Assembly (NCBI RefSeq): GCF_043290135.1
Contig: NC_134701.1
Location: 62,327,502 to 62,391,501, forward strand
DNA: 64,000 nucleotides
Reading direction: 5' to 3'
From: Rhipicephalus microplus
Lineage: Eukaryota; Arthropoda; Arachnida; Ixodida; Ixodidae
A program made the translations under genes and the position numbers. Shown here piece by piece: positions 54,598-64,000 of this stretch. The notes beneath the pieces were generated by a model. The model saw only the letters and a list, made by a program, of their open reading frames with translations. It was not told the DNA's origin and ran no database searches. Position 1 is the first letter of the stretch, and each line of letters begins with the position of its first letter.

Positions 54598-55749
54598 CTG
54601 AAAGCACACAGACTAGCATTCCCACAGCAGAGAGTACAACCTCGAAGATCAGCACCGAAGAACAACCCCATCCACGACTATAGCAGTCTCGTCAAGCGAA
54701 TGACAAGATAGTGTCAGCAACTAGGGTGTACCTGATGGAAGATACTTGTACGAAAGAAAAGCAGAAATCATTTGGAAATCCAAAAGACGACCCACCAGAT
54801 ATTGAGGATGATTGCAAACTGAAGACTGCAGATTTCGTTGTGTTGTGGTCCTCATGTCTGTGCAAACAAATATCTTATGGAATAAAATCAAAGTCATTTC
54901 ATCTAGGCAAGGAAGTATAAAAAAGGCACAAGAGGAAGTGGAAGGCTGCTGCCAGAACTTAGAACTGCCGCACTTCGCGTAAGCTGCAGAAGTGAATATT
55001 CTAGGAATTGTGTACGAGATAGCGTGTCTCCTTGAAGCTGCGAAATACCGAGACCACGTCACAGCCGCGAATAAGAAAGATCACATGAAAATGGAGGCAG
55101 GATGCTGATTCTTACAAGGTAAGTGGAGCCAGGAAGCTAAAGCGAAGGAAAGGGTTGCCTGATATCTTCGGGACAGAAAGAGCCTTCAGGGGGCGTTTTG
55201 ATGCGAAGTAAATATGCTCAGCAAGAGCGTAGAGACATCAATCGATGTCAATAGCGCAAACATGGCACAAGCGCTCAAAATATCGCTGGAATATCAATTG
55301 CCGGAGGAGACCTGGATGACAGCAGTATGGACGAACTTGGAACTCAGGAATACTGTCCAACATTGTGTACTAAGAACACGAGCGTGCGTTTAGTGTTCCT
55401 CATCATCATGCATCATTTGTGGGGACGCGAAGGATGTTGTGTATAAGACGAGGAGGTACGCTATGATCATCATCAAGGATAGGTTGGATCTCGATCTTTC
55501 AATAAAGAAGAGGTCAGTGCCATGGAGACAGCTCGTCCTTTTATCCACACCCGCCATGGAGATCGGGACATGTCCCCGCTTTGGTCTCTGTTCTGATTCA
55601 TTGTTCACTGCTTAATGAAAATTAGTGACGAGGGTGTGGGCAAAATCAACCACCTTGCAGCTTTCCCAGGACTGGCCGTACTATTTAAAAACGGCATTAT
55701 TTCAGTATGATAAAAAATGCACCAAATTTCTCATTTAGGAACTAGAATA
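54598..55749. other. Unassigned intron sequence
   Basis: It has short ORFs without recognised domains. Confidence 0.4.
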
Positions 55750-56992
55750 TCCGTCCATAAACCGCCGTATAATGTTTCATCCTACACGCGTGTACTTGCG
55801 GATGACTGCATAATATATCGACCAATCAGAGCCCTGATGATCATCTAGTTTTACAGCATGACCTTGAAATCGTTACAAATCGTCGTAAAGCCTGGTAAAT
55901 GAGACTCAATTAAAATGTAATATATTGGCATTTTCCTGTAAAACTTCCAATCATAACTTTTCGTATTACATAATTACAACCCTAATGTCTCATACTTCAT
56001 CGTACAAATACCTAGGCGTAAATCTTACACCAAGCCTTTTCTGAACTTCTCATATGACAATCAAATGCGCTAACGCCTCCAAATCTCTTGCGTATGTTCG
56101 CCGCAACACACATAAATGCCCATCTAGCATTCCTAAACTTCTCTTCTTACCATTTGTACCGGCGCAGCTTGAATTTGCGCCTTTTATATGATCCCTCTGT
56201 CATCAATACTTATTTCGCATGTTCGAGGCTATCCGAAATCGAGCTAGTCGATCTATATCACGCAATTATAATTACCAGTCAAGAATAACGCAAATTAAAC
56301 CCAATCTTCCCCATTCAAACTCTAAGTAGTCGAGGTGACATAGCACTCTTGTCCTTGTTGCACAGACAAGTTTACCAAATGAAACCACCAAACTTGGCAT
56401 TGGTACGCACATCCTGCACATCATGACGTCTTCACAACGACCTCACTTATAATGGGAACACAGACGCATTTAACTCATCAGCCTTTGCACGAGCTATTCC
56501 ACTGTAGAATTCGCTTCCTAACAACACTGTAACACAAACAAGTAAAGACAGATTTAGAAAACTTGTAACTCTACACTTTTCATCTCAACAATATTCACAT
56601 TCATAGTGTTTACATTCCGTTTTGTAAACGTATTGCGAATTTAGTTTTGTTTTCCTTTTCTCCCTCTTGTGTCTAGCTGTCTGCTAGCATGAAATGGTCT
56701 TGTTTTTGTTTTTTTGCTGGGTGTTTTCCAGTATCTTGGTTGTTTATCTCCTAATTCAAGCATTGTGTTGCAGTATTCTGTAGTTTACGTTTTGATGTTC
56801 ATGTGTGTGCTCATGCTATATGCATTTTTAAGTATTTTATACGTCACCATTGCATCACCTCTTTTGTAACAATCAATATTATTTACTCATTATTTCTTGT
56901 ATTTGGTTTCCTTAGATTTTTTGTTTTGTAATGCTCCCTGTGGGGCCTGTAAGGTACCTTTACATAAAAATATTACATAAAAAATAAATACA
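55750..56992 (+). pseudogene. 5'-truncated CR1-like non-LTR retrotransposon
   Basis: It begins inside reverse transcriptase (VLADDCIIYRPI near 55790 is motif C). A region with YKYLGVNLTPSL near 56000 follows, then LAYVRRNTHKCPSSIPKLLF, LEFAPFIW and a C-terminus with AFNSSAFARAIPLWNSLPNN near 56460-56520. Next comes a 3' UTR with CCCTGTGGGGCCTGTAAGGT and an ATAAATAAATACATAA tail. It is the same broad family as 39530-42620 but on the opposite strand. Several frameshifts make it inactive. Confidence 0.75.
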
Positions 56993-58703
56993 TAAATGAA
57001 CACGCTGTTACACATTCTTCTTTGAACCATATGCAAAGGAAACATGGCTGCTAGACAAAATGGATCAGAGCGTGTGCACATTGTATTCTGATGGTATACC
57101 TATACCTTTGCAAGATACTTTATGTTGTACTGCCCCTAGTAGATGCAGGCATTTTGACGTTCCGGTGTATAAATTTTCAGTTTTTTTCCTCAATTCGGCC
57201 TTTCGATTGCTAGGTTTTTTTTTTTAAATTGAGGCATTCAATAATTCCTAATTTTGAGTTTCGGCGTTTTGAATCCCATTGCACTGAACATGGCCCCCAA
57301 GACCAAGGTGAACGCCAGCGAGCTTCTTTTCATCCTAGCAGACTGGGGCCGCAATCTCGACCAATTACATTTCAGGAGCGATTACAAATTCCCGTGAGGT
57401 AACGTCAGGAGCAGCCACCGATTTTGCTCACGCGCATACAGGCCACACACCTGCCCGATGAACGAGTAACATCCTCGAAATGTCATTGGCAGATCACATC
57501 GCTGGCGGGACAAAGCTACAGTACAGGCTTCGTTGCTAAGTACTGTACAAGCTTTCCTACACATTTGAATACACACTGACGACGAATCAAAGTTCACGAC
57601 CTTACCGTAGCGTTACTGAGCGGCCAGCCAGCGAAGGTCATGTGCAGAACCACGTAAGGCAGGGAGAGGTTGTGCCCGTCTGCGCAACAGTTATAATTGC
57701 CACAAAAAGGTGTACGTTTCCGAGTGCGATATCTCGTTAAAAACTCTTTTTCGAATTCCACAACTTAGCGAAAAATATTGAGTAGTCATCTTCAAAAAAA
57801 AAAAAACAGCGTATCTGTCACCAAGCAAACTCTGCTGTCGAAACTTTATGTAGGCCTGCACGCTCATTAGGACTTTGAAGTTATAGGCACCGTAATGAAC
57901 ACTGATTTGAAATGCTTCAACAAGGTAACGTGGCTGAAACCATCGTTTCGGCAACTCGTCTTGTTTACTTTATAAGAGCAACACATTGTTTGCACGGACT
58001 TTCCTTAATTGTTGAACAATTTTTCATCACTTCAGCTTTTCATTTTGCCCGAAATGGCCATGGCCTTGTTTGGGCGTATATGAGTCATACTCAGAAGACT
58101 AATAAAATTAAAAAAAAACGTACAGGGGTACGTCGCTTATTTTCACCGGTGAAACAACTCAAACATATTTTCTTTAAAGCACAACCAATGATCACCGAGT
58201 ATACAATGCGTTACGTGGACAGACGCCTGGATCTTTCTACTCTTCCGGGCAGTTTTCAGGCTCAATTAGACTTAAGCATCAGTACGAAAAGTTTTGACCT
58301 TCCACAAGGGGAACAAAACCACAGGTGTTAGCTAAATACGGCGCACCTGTCGCGAAAAAGTACTACAGAAATAGTACGATATAACGTCGGAGCCACGTGA
58401 TGTTAGAACTCACATTCCGTAATAAAAGCACACATTTGCTCAGTGATAGCCAATTTTTCCTCATAAGAGCGAAGTGACACTTCCCTATAAATAACGTTTC
58501 ACTACGTCATATTCTTTGGCTAAACCTTCTTTCACGCTTTGATAGCTGTAGTCGCATATCTGCATAGTTATGCTGATGAACAGCCTGGAAAAACTTCGTT
58601 ATTTTAGCACACAACCCAAATTCCGGTTCTCAGTTGCAAAACGAACAGCCGCAAGTCGAAAACCATCGCGTAATGCAGGCACTTATATTGTAATAACACG
58701 TAC
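56993..58703. other. Unassigned 1.7 kb (haspin-like intron)
   Basis: A GC-richer island at 57290-57375 opens ATGGCCCCCAAGACCAAGG on plus for 35 codons without a donor or known domain. Nothing else was recognised. Confidence 0.4.
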
Positions 58704-58841
58704 CGTCAGTGACAATACCGGAGCAGTTCCTCTCCCGGAAGCTGCGGCAGGCGCTGGTCAACATTTCTGGATACTTGCCCCACACGCAGTACGCCCTGGG
58801 CACAAAAGTCGCGGGACTATGCAGGGTAAAAGCAATGGCTG
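58704..58841 (-). CDS. Haspin-like kinase, N-lobe exon (138 nt)
   Basis: On the minus strand, CTTTTGACAG|CAGCC opens at 58841 and ACTGACG|GTACGT closes at 58704. Forty-five codons include TFVPRAYCVWGKYPEMLTSA and CRSFRERNCSGIVTD. Haspins carry G-F-x-x-L-x-x-x-x-C-V-x-G-x-YP-x-x-L-L-x-A-W-D-x-Y...SG/A-x-x-D just before the hinge; C-V-x-G-x-YP, the following helix and the final S-G-x-x-x-D match. The exon starts in phase 2 and ends in phase 1. It is GC-rich, unlike the flanks. Exons upstream with the glycine loop and the Lys were not found up to 64000, and the hinge exon is also missing or unrecognised. Confidence 0.65.
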
Positions 58842-59549
58842 CTGTCAAAAGTACGAGTATCAATGAAATAGACCCCCAAATTTGGTGCAATCAATTGATC
58901 TGCATTCAGCCATATAATTTTCCTCTGCCATGCACGACTTGGCATGACTGAAAATTGTTGATGAATGCTCAGTTAAAGATGCTCTGAAATACTTTTTCAA
59001 ATAGCAATGAATTGGATTCATTAAAGGAACTTATTGCCTCACGAATTCACCACCACGAAAATTGTTACAATCCGTGCACTACGAGCGGAGTTAGTAAGAT
59101 TTGTCGCACACTGCGATGCTTTCTCTTTTCTGTGGTCTCGACGAAAGCGCTGGAAGTTAAGCTGGCAGGGATGGCACTGGGAAAGAAAGTACGTCACGTG
59201 CCGTGAATTTGACCACTTTACTTTTTTCTCTTCGAATACGCGGCTTATAAGTGCGATCATGCCCGCGCGCGTGGACAAGTCGCGGCTTGCCGCGGCGGTC
59301 CGAGCATCGAGCCGGCGCGTCATGCTCAAAACAAGCAATGCGCCCAATATGTTACCTCGCTCTACCAGCGTGCGTGTCTAGAGACACGTGTCTGGAGGAA
59401 AGGATTCCATGCGACAGTATTTTCACGTGAGACAAATTCGTATTCAATAAACCTTTTTACCCTTTTATAGCGATTTCTGTGTACAATGAGTTAACGAGGC
59501 CGTTACGAGAGCATTCGAATGCAAGAGGCTAGAGAGGTATGTATATATA
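58842..59549. other. Unassigned; CpG-rich patch at 59255-59370
   Basis: Plus-strand ATG 59260 opens 40 codons of Arg/Ser/Ala-rich sequence. No domain or splice support was found. Confidence 0.35.
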
Positions 59550-59818
59550 GAGAAACATCAAGAATGGATGTATATGTGGGGTTTAACGTCCCAAAACCAC
59601 CATATGATTATGAGAGACGCCATAGTGGAGGGCTCCGGAAATTTTGACCAGCTGGGGTTCTTTAACGTGCACCCAAATCTGAGCACACGGGCCTACAACA
59701 TTTCCGCCTCCATCGGAAATGCAGCCGCCGCAGCCGGGATTTGAACCCGCGACCTGCGGGTCAGCAGCCGAGTACCTTAGCCACTAGACCACCGCGGCGG
59801 GGCGAGAAACATCAAGAA
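59550..59818 (-). mobile_element. Ruka-type SINE, full length, with 15-bp target duplication
   Basis: The element (59565-59803) in reverse shows the B box (GGGATTTGAACCC as its complement), the A box (CCTTAGCCACTAGACCACCG) and the body with TGGGGTTCTTTAACGTGCAC. GAGAAACATCAAGAA repeats exactly at 59550-59564 and 59804-59818. Confidence 0.95.
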
Positions 59819-60419
59819 ATGCTTCGCTAAGAGGTGCTTCGTATTTCAGCGGGGGAGGAAAAAAATCGCGTGTAAGTATTGTGGAAAAAAAAAGGCGAAA
59901 AATGAACCCCTCTTTCGTACTTGAACTCGGAGCTGTTTAGAGGCCCTTTAAGCGGGTAATGGTGCAATTCCCATGGTAGGCGACCTTCAAGAGACGTTTC
60001 GGCAAAATCTGGAGCAACTGTCTGGGCTTTCATATGACAACATCTGACAATCAGCAAAAAGTTGCAAAAATGTGATTTCTGGCCTCCACCTCTTTGTACA
60101 GATCCACATTCCTGTACCACGACCACAGTGCATCGATAGCACGCTACTGATAGCTTGAATTCCCGCTTTCTAGACATTCCACACCTTTCTTGCACACACT
60201 GCGCCATCCTTCATGAATGAAAACTTTGTTTTTCTTTATCTGCGTAGTTCATTGGCTATTCGAGCATGGCCTTGATTTTTGAAAGCGCTCCGATATGGCG
60301 AGATTGTCGAAGTGGAAAGCGCATTGTCCGCGGCCGGATGTAGTGCGTGCGTGCTTCGAAATGCCGAACACATGGATATTGCAGTGTGTTTGCAATCGAT
60401 TTCATTAATTTAATGAGAA
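59819..60419. other. Unassigned spacer
   Basis: A degraded tRNA-like stretch lies near 60295-60365 (see rejected items). No gene was recognised. Confidence 0.35.
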
Positions 60420-60424
60420 GCAGC

Positions 60425-60560
60425 GAGTATGAGAGAAAGAAAGAAAAAAGCTTTATTCTAGCTATATACATGACGTAGGTGGGAGGTGGAAGATGCTGCT
60501 CTTTGATTGGACTTGGACTCTGAGACCAAAAACGATGCAAACCAGCCCGGCACGTCGACA
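60425..60560 (-). mobile_element. Possible 3' end of an I-like element
   Basis: On minus, CATGTATATAGCTAGAATAAAGC is followed by TTTTTTCTTTCTTTCTCTC. This resembles the AATAAA plus pyrimidine-repeat tail at 51829-51856, but the preceding sequence was not matched. Confidence 0.35.
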
Positions 60561-61961
60561 AGCTTTGTTTTCTGCTCTTGTTCGCCTCAGTTTTGCGTTT
60601 CAGCAAGAACTTGCCCTGTCGGAAACTTCTAGAAACTGTTAAATATACATGTACAACTATAGAAGACCAAGCGAGACTAACAAGAGTTCTTAGTCTTGCA
60701 ATAGTAAACATAGTTGACTGAACAAGATTGACCAAGCAAGATTAGCGAGAGTTCTTAGTCAGCGCTTGTCTTGCCTATTTCTTCGTTCGTCTCGTGTATT
60801 TCGCGCTGGTCTTACTTTTTATAAGACAAAATTGTTTAGGGCAAGAAACGTGACGCTACGCTAGGTTTAGAATGAGGAGAGCTCTGCTTTGCCGCATAAC
60901 ACACCCTGATATAATGTTACAACAGGGTCTTTTGGAGAAGTTCTGTTAAATGAGCAAGTTTACATTTTTTAGAGATGTTGCCTGTAAGATGCCTATACAT
61001 TTTGCACATTTCATATGTTTTGTTACAATCCTTCCTTAGTTTATGCAAGCGTTTCTTTACAATGCTAAGATTTGTGCCACAATTTTGAATTTGGAAATAT
61101 ACATTGTTGGCTTGACATATATTTTGTCAACAAACCTTATATGCTTCAATAGTTAATTTATCCAGCTTTTCGTTTATGTAATATATAAGCTATTGCGTGA
61201 AGTGGTTTTTCTAACAAAAAGTTTGTAGTGCAACTTAGAAAACACCTATGTTTCCCGCAGTATGAAGATAAGGTGGATACACGCGACTGATAGCCCCGGG
61301 AATCGGTTCCACGAACGACAGATCTTCCAGCCGTTGGGCTTTGAAAGGCATCCAAAATAGACATGAGGTGAGAAGTTGGTCATGCCAAAAATAAATATGA
61401 CGATTCTAGGAGAAGCCACAGCCACCCGCTTCGCAACTTCTTAGCCATCGTAGTCGTCGTGCATGGTGTGTTGTCTAAGTTCGGAACTCACTCTGAGATT
61501 TCCGTGTGCCCTAATACGCGACATTAAATTTTTCGTTATGAGCTGGTACCGTTTCCTAAAATCATACGCAAATGTTTTGGAGCTTTTGGCTTAGCGATTA
61601 TGTTGTATTGGATGAACATAGCCTTATAAAACCACATGTGCGAGCAGAGATTGAAAGTCATATATTGCGAGTGTTCGTTTGCTTTTCATGTTTCAAGAGA
61701 GCGCTATGCTAGAATAAATATACGGAGTCTTCTTTACATGTTGCTGTGAACGTATCAATGATTATTGAACGGAGGAGACGACTGGCCACAGCCGATGTTT
61801 TTTTTTCTTCTGAAATTGGACGAAGAGAAGTTATTCTTTTGCGTTTTGTTGACAAAAGGGGAGCATGGCTAACAGGTATTTTTATATGCAAAACGACTTG
61901 TACCAAAAGCTGTTGGTAAATGACGTTGACGAATACCGGACGCAGTTTCTTCATTTTTCAG
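60561..61961. other. Unassigned 1.4 kb
   Basis: Mostly A/T-rich. A GC-richer patch at 61250-61350 has a short minus-strand ORF without known domain. Confidence 0.4.
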
Positions 61962-62055
61962 AAGCTGCCGTGTAAGACGCTGCTGACAGTCCTCTACCAA
62001 CCTCGCAACCGCGTATTCTGCGATGGTGATGTCCCACAGCCTTGGGAAGTGCTCC
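61962..62055 (+). CDS. Candidate exon of unknown gene (94 nt)
   Basis: TTCTTCATTTTTCAG|AAGCTG opens at 61962 and GCTCC|GTGAGA closes at 62055. In one frame 31 codons read KLPCKTLLTVLYQPRNRVFC then DGDVPQPWEVL. It is GC-rich against an A/T-rich background with good splice signals at both ends. I do not recognise the protein. The minus strand is also open here (HFPRLWDITIAEYAVARLVE) but lacks an acceptor. Confidence 0.35.
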
Positions 62056-64000
62056 GTGAGATAAAAAAAAACAAAAAAAAAACTAGGTACAGATTCATTT
62101 CGATTCGGCTAGCTTTCAGGCTTGAATCGCGTCGTAGCAGCAAACGTTTTTAAATTGTTTGTTTTAATGATGTCCACATCTCAAATACCCTTGAGAACAT
62201 GCACTATATCTACTTTGAGATTGTGCTTGGTATATTTTCCAGTCAACGTGTTTTGCCAGCATTCTTACATTTGCTGCCAGTGACGGGAGAAACGGCTACT
62301 TTTATTTATACTAATAAGGCGAATTCATTTACCATGCTGGTTAACGATGTTGCAGCATACGTGCACTGTAAAGGGTTTTTCAATAGCCGCGCCCTGGCTT
62401 GCTTTGCTAAATAACGCCTGTGCTTGAAAGGTATTTGAAAAACAAAAACATGTCTGCCCTTCTCAAACTACCTACTGTGAATGTTGTGTCTATGAATAAG
62501 GGTGCACAGGCCCTCGGTTGTTTGAGTTTTAGTTTTCACAGCCCACATTGTTACTATATTGAACGTGGTCCCCTGGCCATGTGCCCTGAATTATAAGCAC
62601 GAGCCTGCCAATGAGAGGTTTCGCTCACACCCCCGGTGCCAGCATCCTTCGGTGGATTAGTTCATTTGTGTCACAGAGGTATATACAAAAGTCACTGCAC
62701 CAATGTCTAACGAGAATACTCACGTCCGCAAACGGGAAAGCCCCGTGGTGGTGGTCTGCAGATTGGCAACGATGCTTTGCAGAGCTCTGTAGAGAAGCAC
62801 AAAATGCGCGGAGGCGACTGTTAAGCCACACTTACCTAGGCGTGTAATGTCTCGATTGCCCACGCAATTCGGTATTAATAAGAGAATTGTAGCTGTTTGT
62901 CTTTAAACTGCTGACCATTTTCCTTTTCTGGTGTGAATGCACAACAGCATGTCATGCATGAGGAAATCCTGATGATGAACCTAACACGTGACGCACAAGG
63001 CTTATACTCTCAGAACCTACAAGCATTACTGCTGGCGTGAAGTGATGCCAGTTAAGTAGACATGATCTCGCAGTACTTCAATTATATTGCTTTACCGAGA
63101 ACACCGACATTACTACAAACTTTTTCAAAGGTATCTTTATTGAGCATATCATCAAAAGATGTCACAACTTGCTCGGCCATCGCCGTCCAAGCGTTCGGTA
63201 ACCCACAAAAACGTAAATGGTAAAAAGCCTATTGATAACCTAAATGTCGTTATTTCGCGTGTTTCATAGCTAAAACATTATAAATTGTACAAATCAGTGT
63301 TTATCTAATTTAATCCTCAGGCTGCATGCGGATGTCTCTGACAGTTGCGAACAGCTTACGTTATAACAAATTCCCAGTAAGTAATTTGACAAGGCGATCA
63401 CTGAGCGGAAACGTTTACCTTCAGTATATGTAGAAAATGCAGCAGTTATAACAACAATTTTATGAAGTATTTCTAGATTTGATAATTGCAGAGCAATAAT
63501 AACGTATCAAAATTACGATTTATTCTGGTGGGCTGATAAATATACTCAACCTTTAGAAAAGTGTTCCAGAAGGTAGTATCAGATAAATTAGCTGGAGCTT
63601 TCAACTACAGTATCGTCCTCACTACTCGAAACTGGATGGATGGGAAATGGATACTTTCGTCACACCATGAATGCCGCGCAGCAGAACCGTGCTGTTGAAG
63701 TTGTAGATAAAGGCACATGCCTTCGTTATTTTAAGTAAGAAAATCAACACTCGTCTAAGGAAAAAAAAGGGGGAATTGCGTTGAGTAACATGTGCTATTA
63801 AAAACTTGTACATTTGCCCCTCTCACTTCATCTCTATGCGTTGTGATAATGACTGTAAGGTACTTGAGACGTGATGCCGCACAAATGTGTTTCATTATTC
63901 ATTTTGGAACAGACTCTTTATAGGTATAGCAGATTGTAAAACACTCTTCCAGTTCCAGTCGTTTATGCATTCAAATTTCCCGTGAGCTATAAGCTAGTTG
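62056..64000. other. Unassigned 1.9 kb at the right edge
   Basis: A plus-strand ORF at 62611-62847 is discussed under rejected items. No repeat family or domain was recognised otherwise. Confidence 0.4.

Noticed and set aside
57291..57395. Plus-strand ATG with MAPKTKVNASELLFILADWG
   Set aside because: A 35-codon frame ending in a stop, with no donor site and no domain; could be a small exon but unsupported.
58570..58866. 98-codon plus-strand ORF
   Set aside because: It is the antisense shadow of the haspin-like N-lobe exon, which has splice sites and family motifs on the minus strand.
60295..60365. tRNA-Ser/Leu-like stretch (TGGCGAGATTGTCGAAGTGG ... GCTTCGAAATGCC)
   Set aside because: Arms do not pair convincingly and the B box is degraded; at most an old tRNA-derived relic.
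62611..62847. Plus-strand ORF with GKAPWWWSADWQRC and Arg-rich helix, resembling the endonuclease-RT linker of non-LTR elements; a 63-nt minus-strand exon-like stretch overlaps it
   Set aside because: No flanking endonuclease or reverse transcriptase motif supports the first, and the minus-strand segment has no homology I recognise; both remain too weak.

Overview
This is eukaryotic DNA, most likely from a hard tick (Ixodida). Four copies of a tRNA-derived SINE match the Ruka SINE described from Rhipicephalus, and the rest is packed with degenerate tick-type retrotransposons and short inverted-repeat elements. No operons, rRNA genes, CRISPR arrays or functional tRNA genes were seen. Family names come from motif recognition by eye; no search was run.

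Host genes. On the minus strand a spliced gene can be followed from about 58.8 kb down to 26.5 kb. Four exons fit: 58841-58704, 43988-43751, 33456-33363 and 26689-26485. A fifth possible exon (54597-54500) fits only by phase. The pieces read as the kinase domain and C-terminus of a haspin-like kinase whose catalytic motifs are degenerate. The introns hold most of the mobile DNA in this half of the window. A separate plus-strand exon at 14392-14556 encodes a THAP zinc-finger N-terminus ending at a splice donor. A weaker unidentified plus-strand exon lies at 61962-62055.

Mobile DNA, left to right. 1-4438: decayed I-like non-LTR element with an (ATC)n(GTC)n tail. 4461-6819: decayed Ty3/gypsy element. 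7129-12478: a 446-bp MITE split by a CR1-like element with a 5-bp target duplication. 14607-19890: a Ruka SINE split by a Ty3/gypsy element that itself carries a younger Ruka copy. 20262-25246: a second CR1-like copy with a 345-bp insert. 25255-25488: an LTR followed by a long tRNA-Leu-type primer-binding site. 27107-32349: an apparently intact Ty3/gypsy element with identical LTRs, inside an (AT)n tract in a haspin-like intron. 36640-38140: a 147-bp satellite interrupted by an element that contains the same MITE. 39530-42600: a minus-strand CR1-like element. 45371-52013: a small MITE split by a 6.5-kb I-like element that carries a solo LTR and another MITE. 55750-56992: a 5'-truncated CR1-like element. 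59565-59803: a full Ruka copy.

The best non-gene signal is at the gag-pol junction of the intact Ty3/gypsy element. A GGGAAAC heptamer directly before the gag stop is followed by sequence that can fold into a classic H-type pseudoknot, and the pol frame is exactly -1 relative to gag. The same heptamer and frame relation survive in the decayed element at 5879. Large stretches (33.5-36.6 kb, 57.0-58.7 kb, 62-64 kb) show nothing I can identify.
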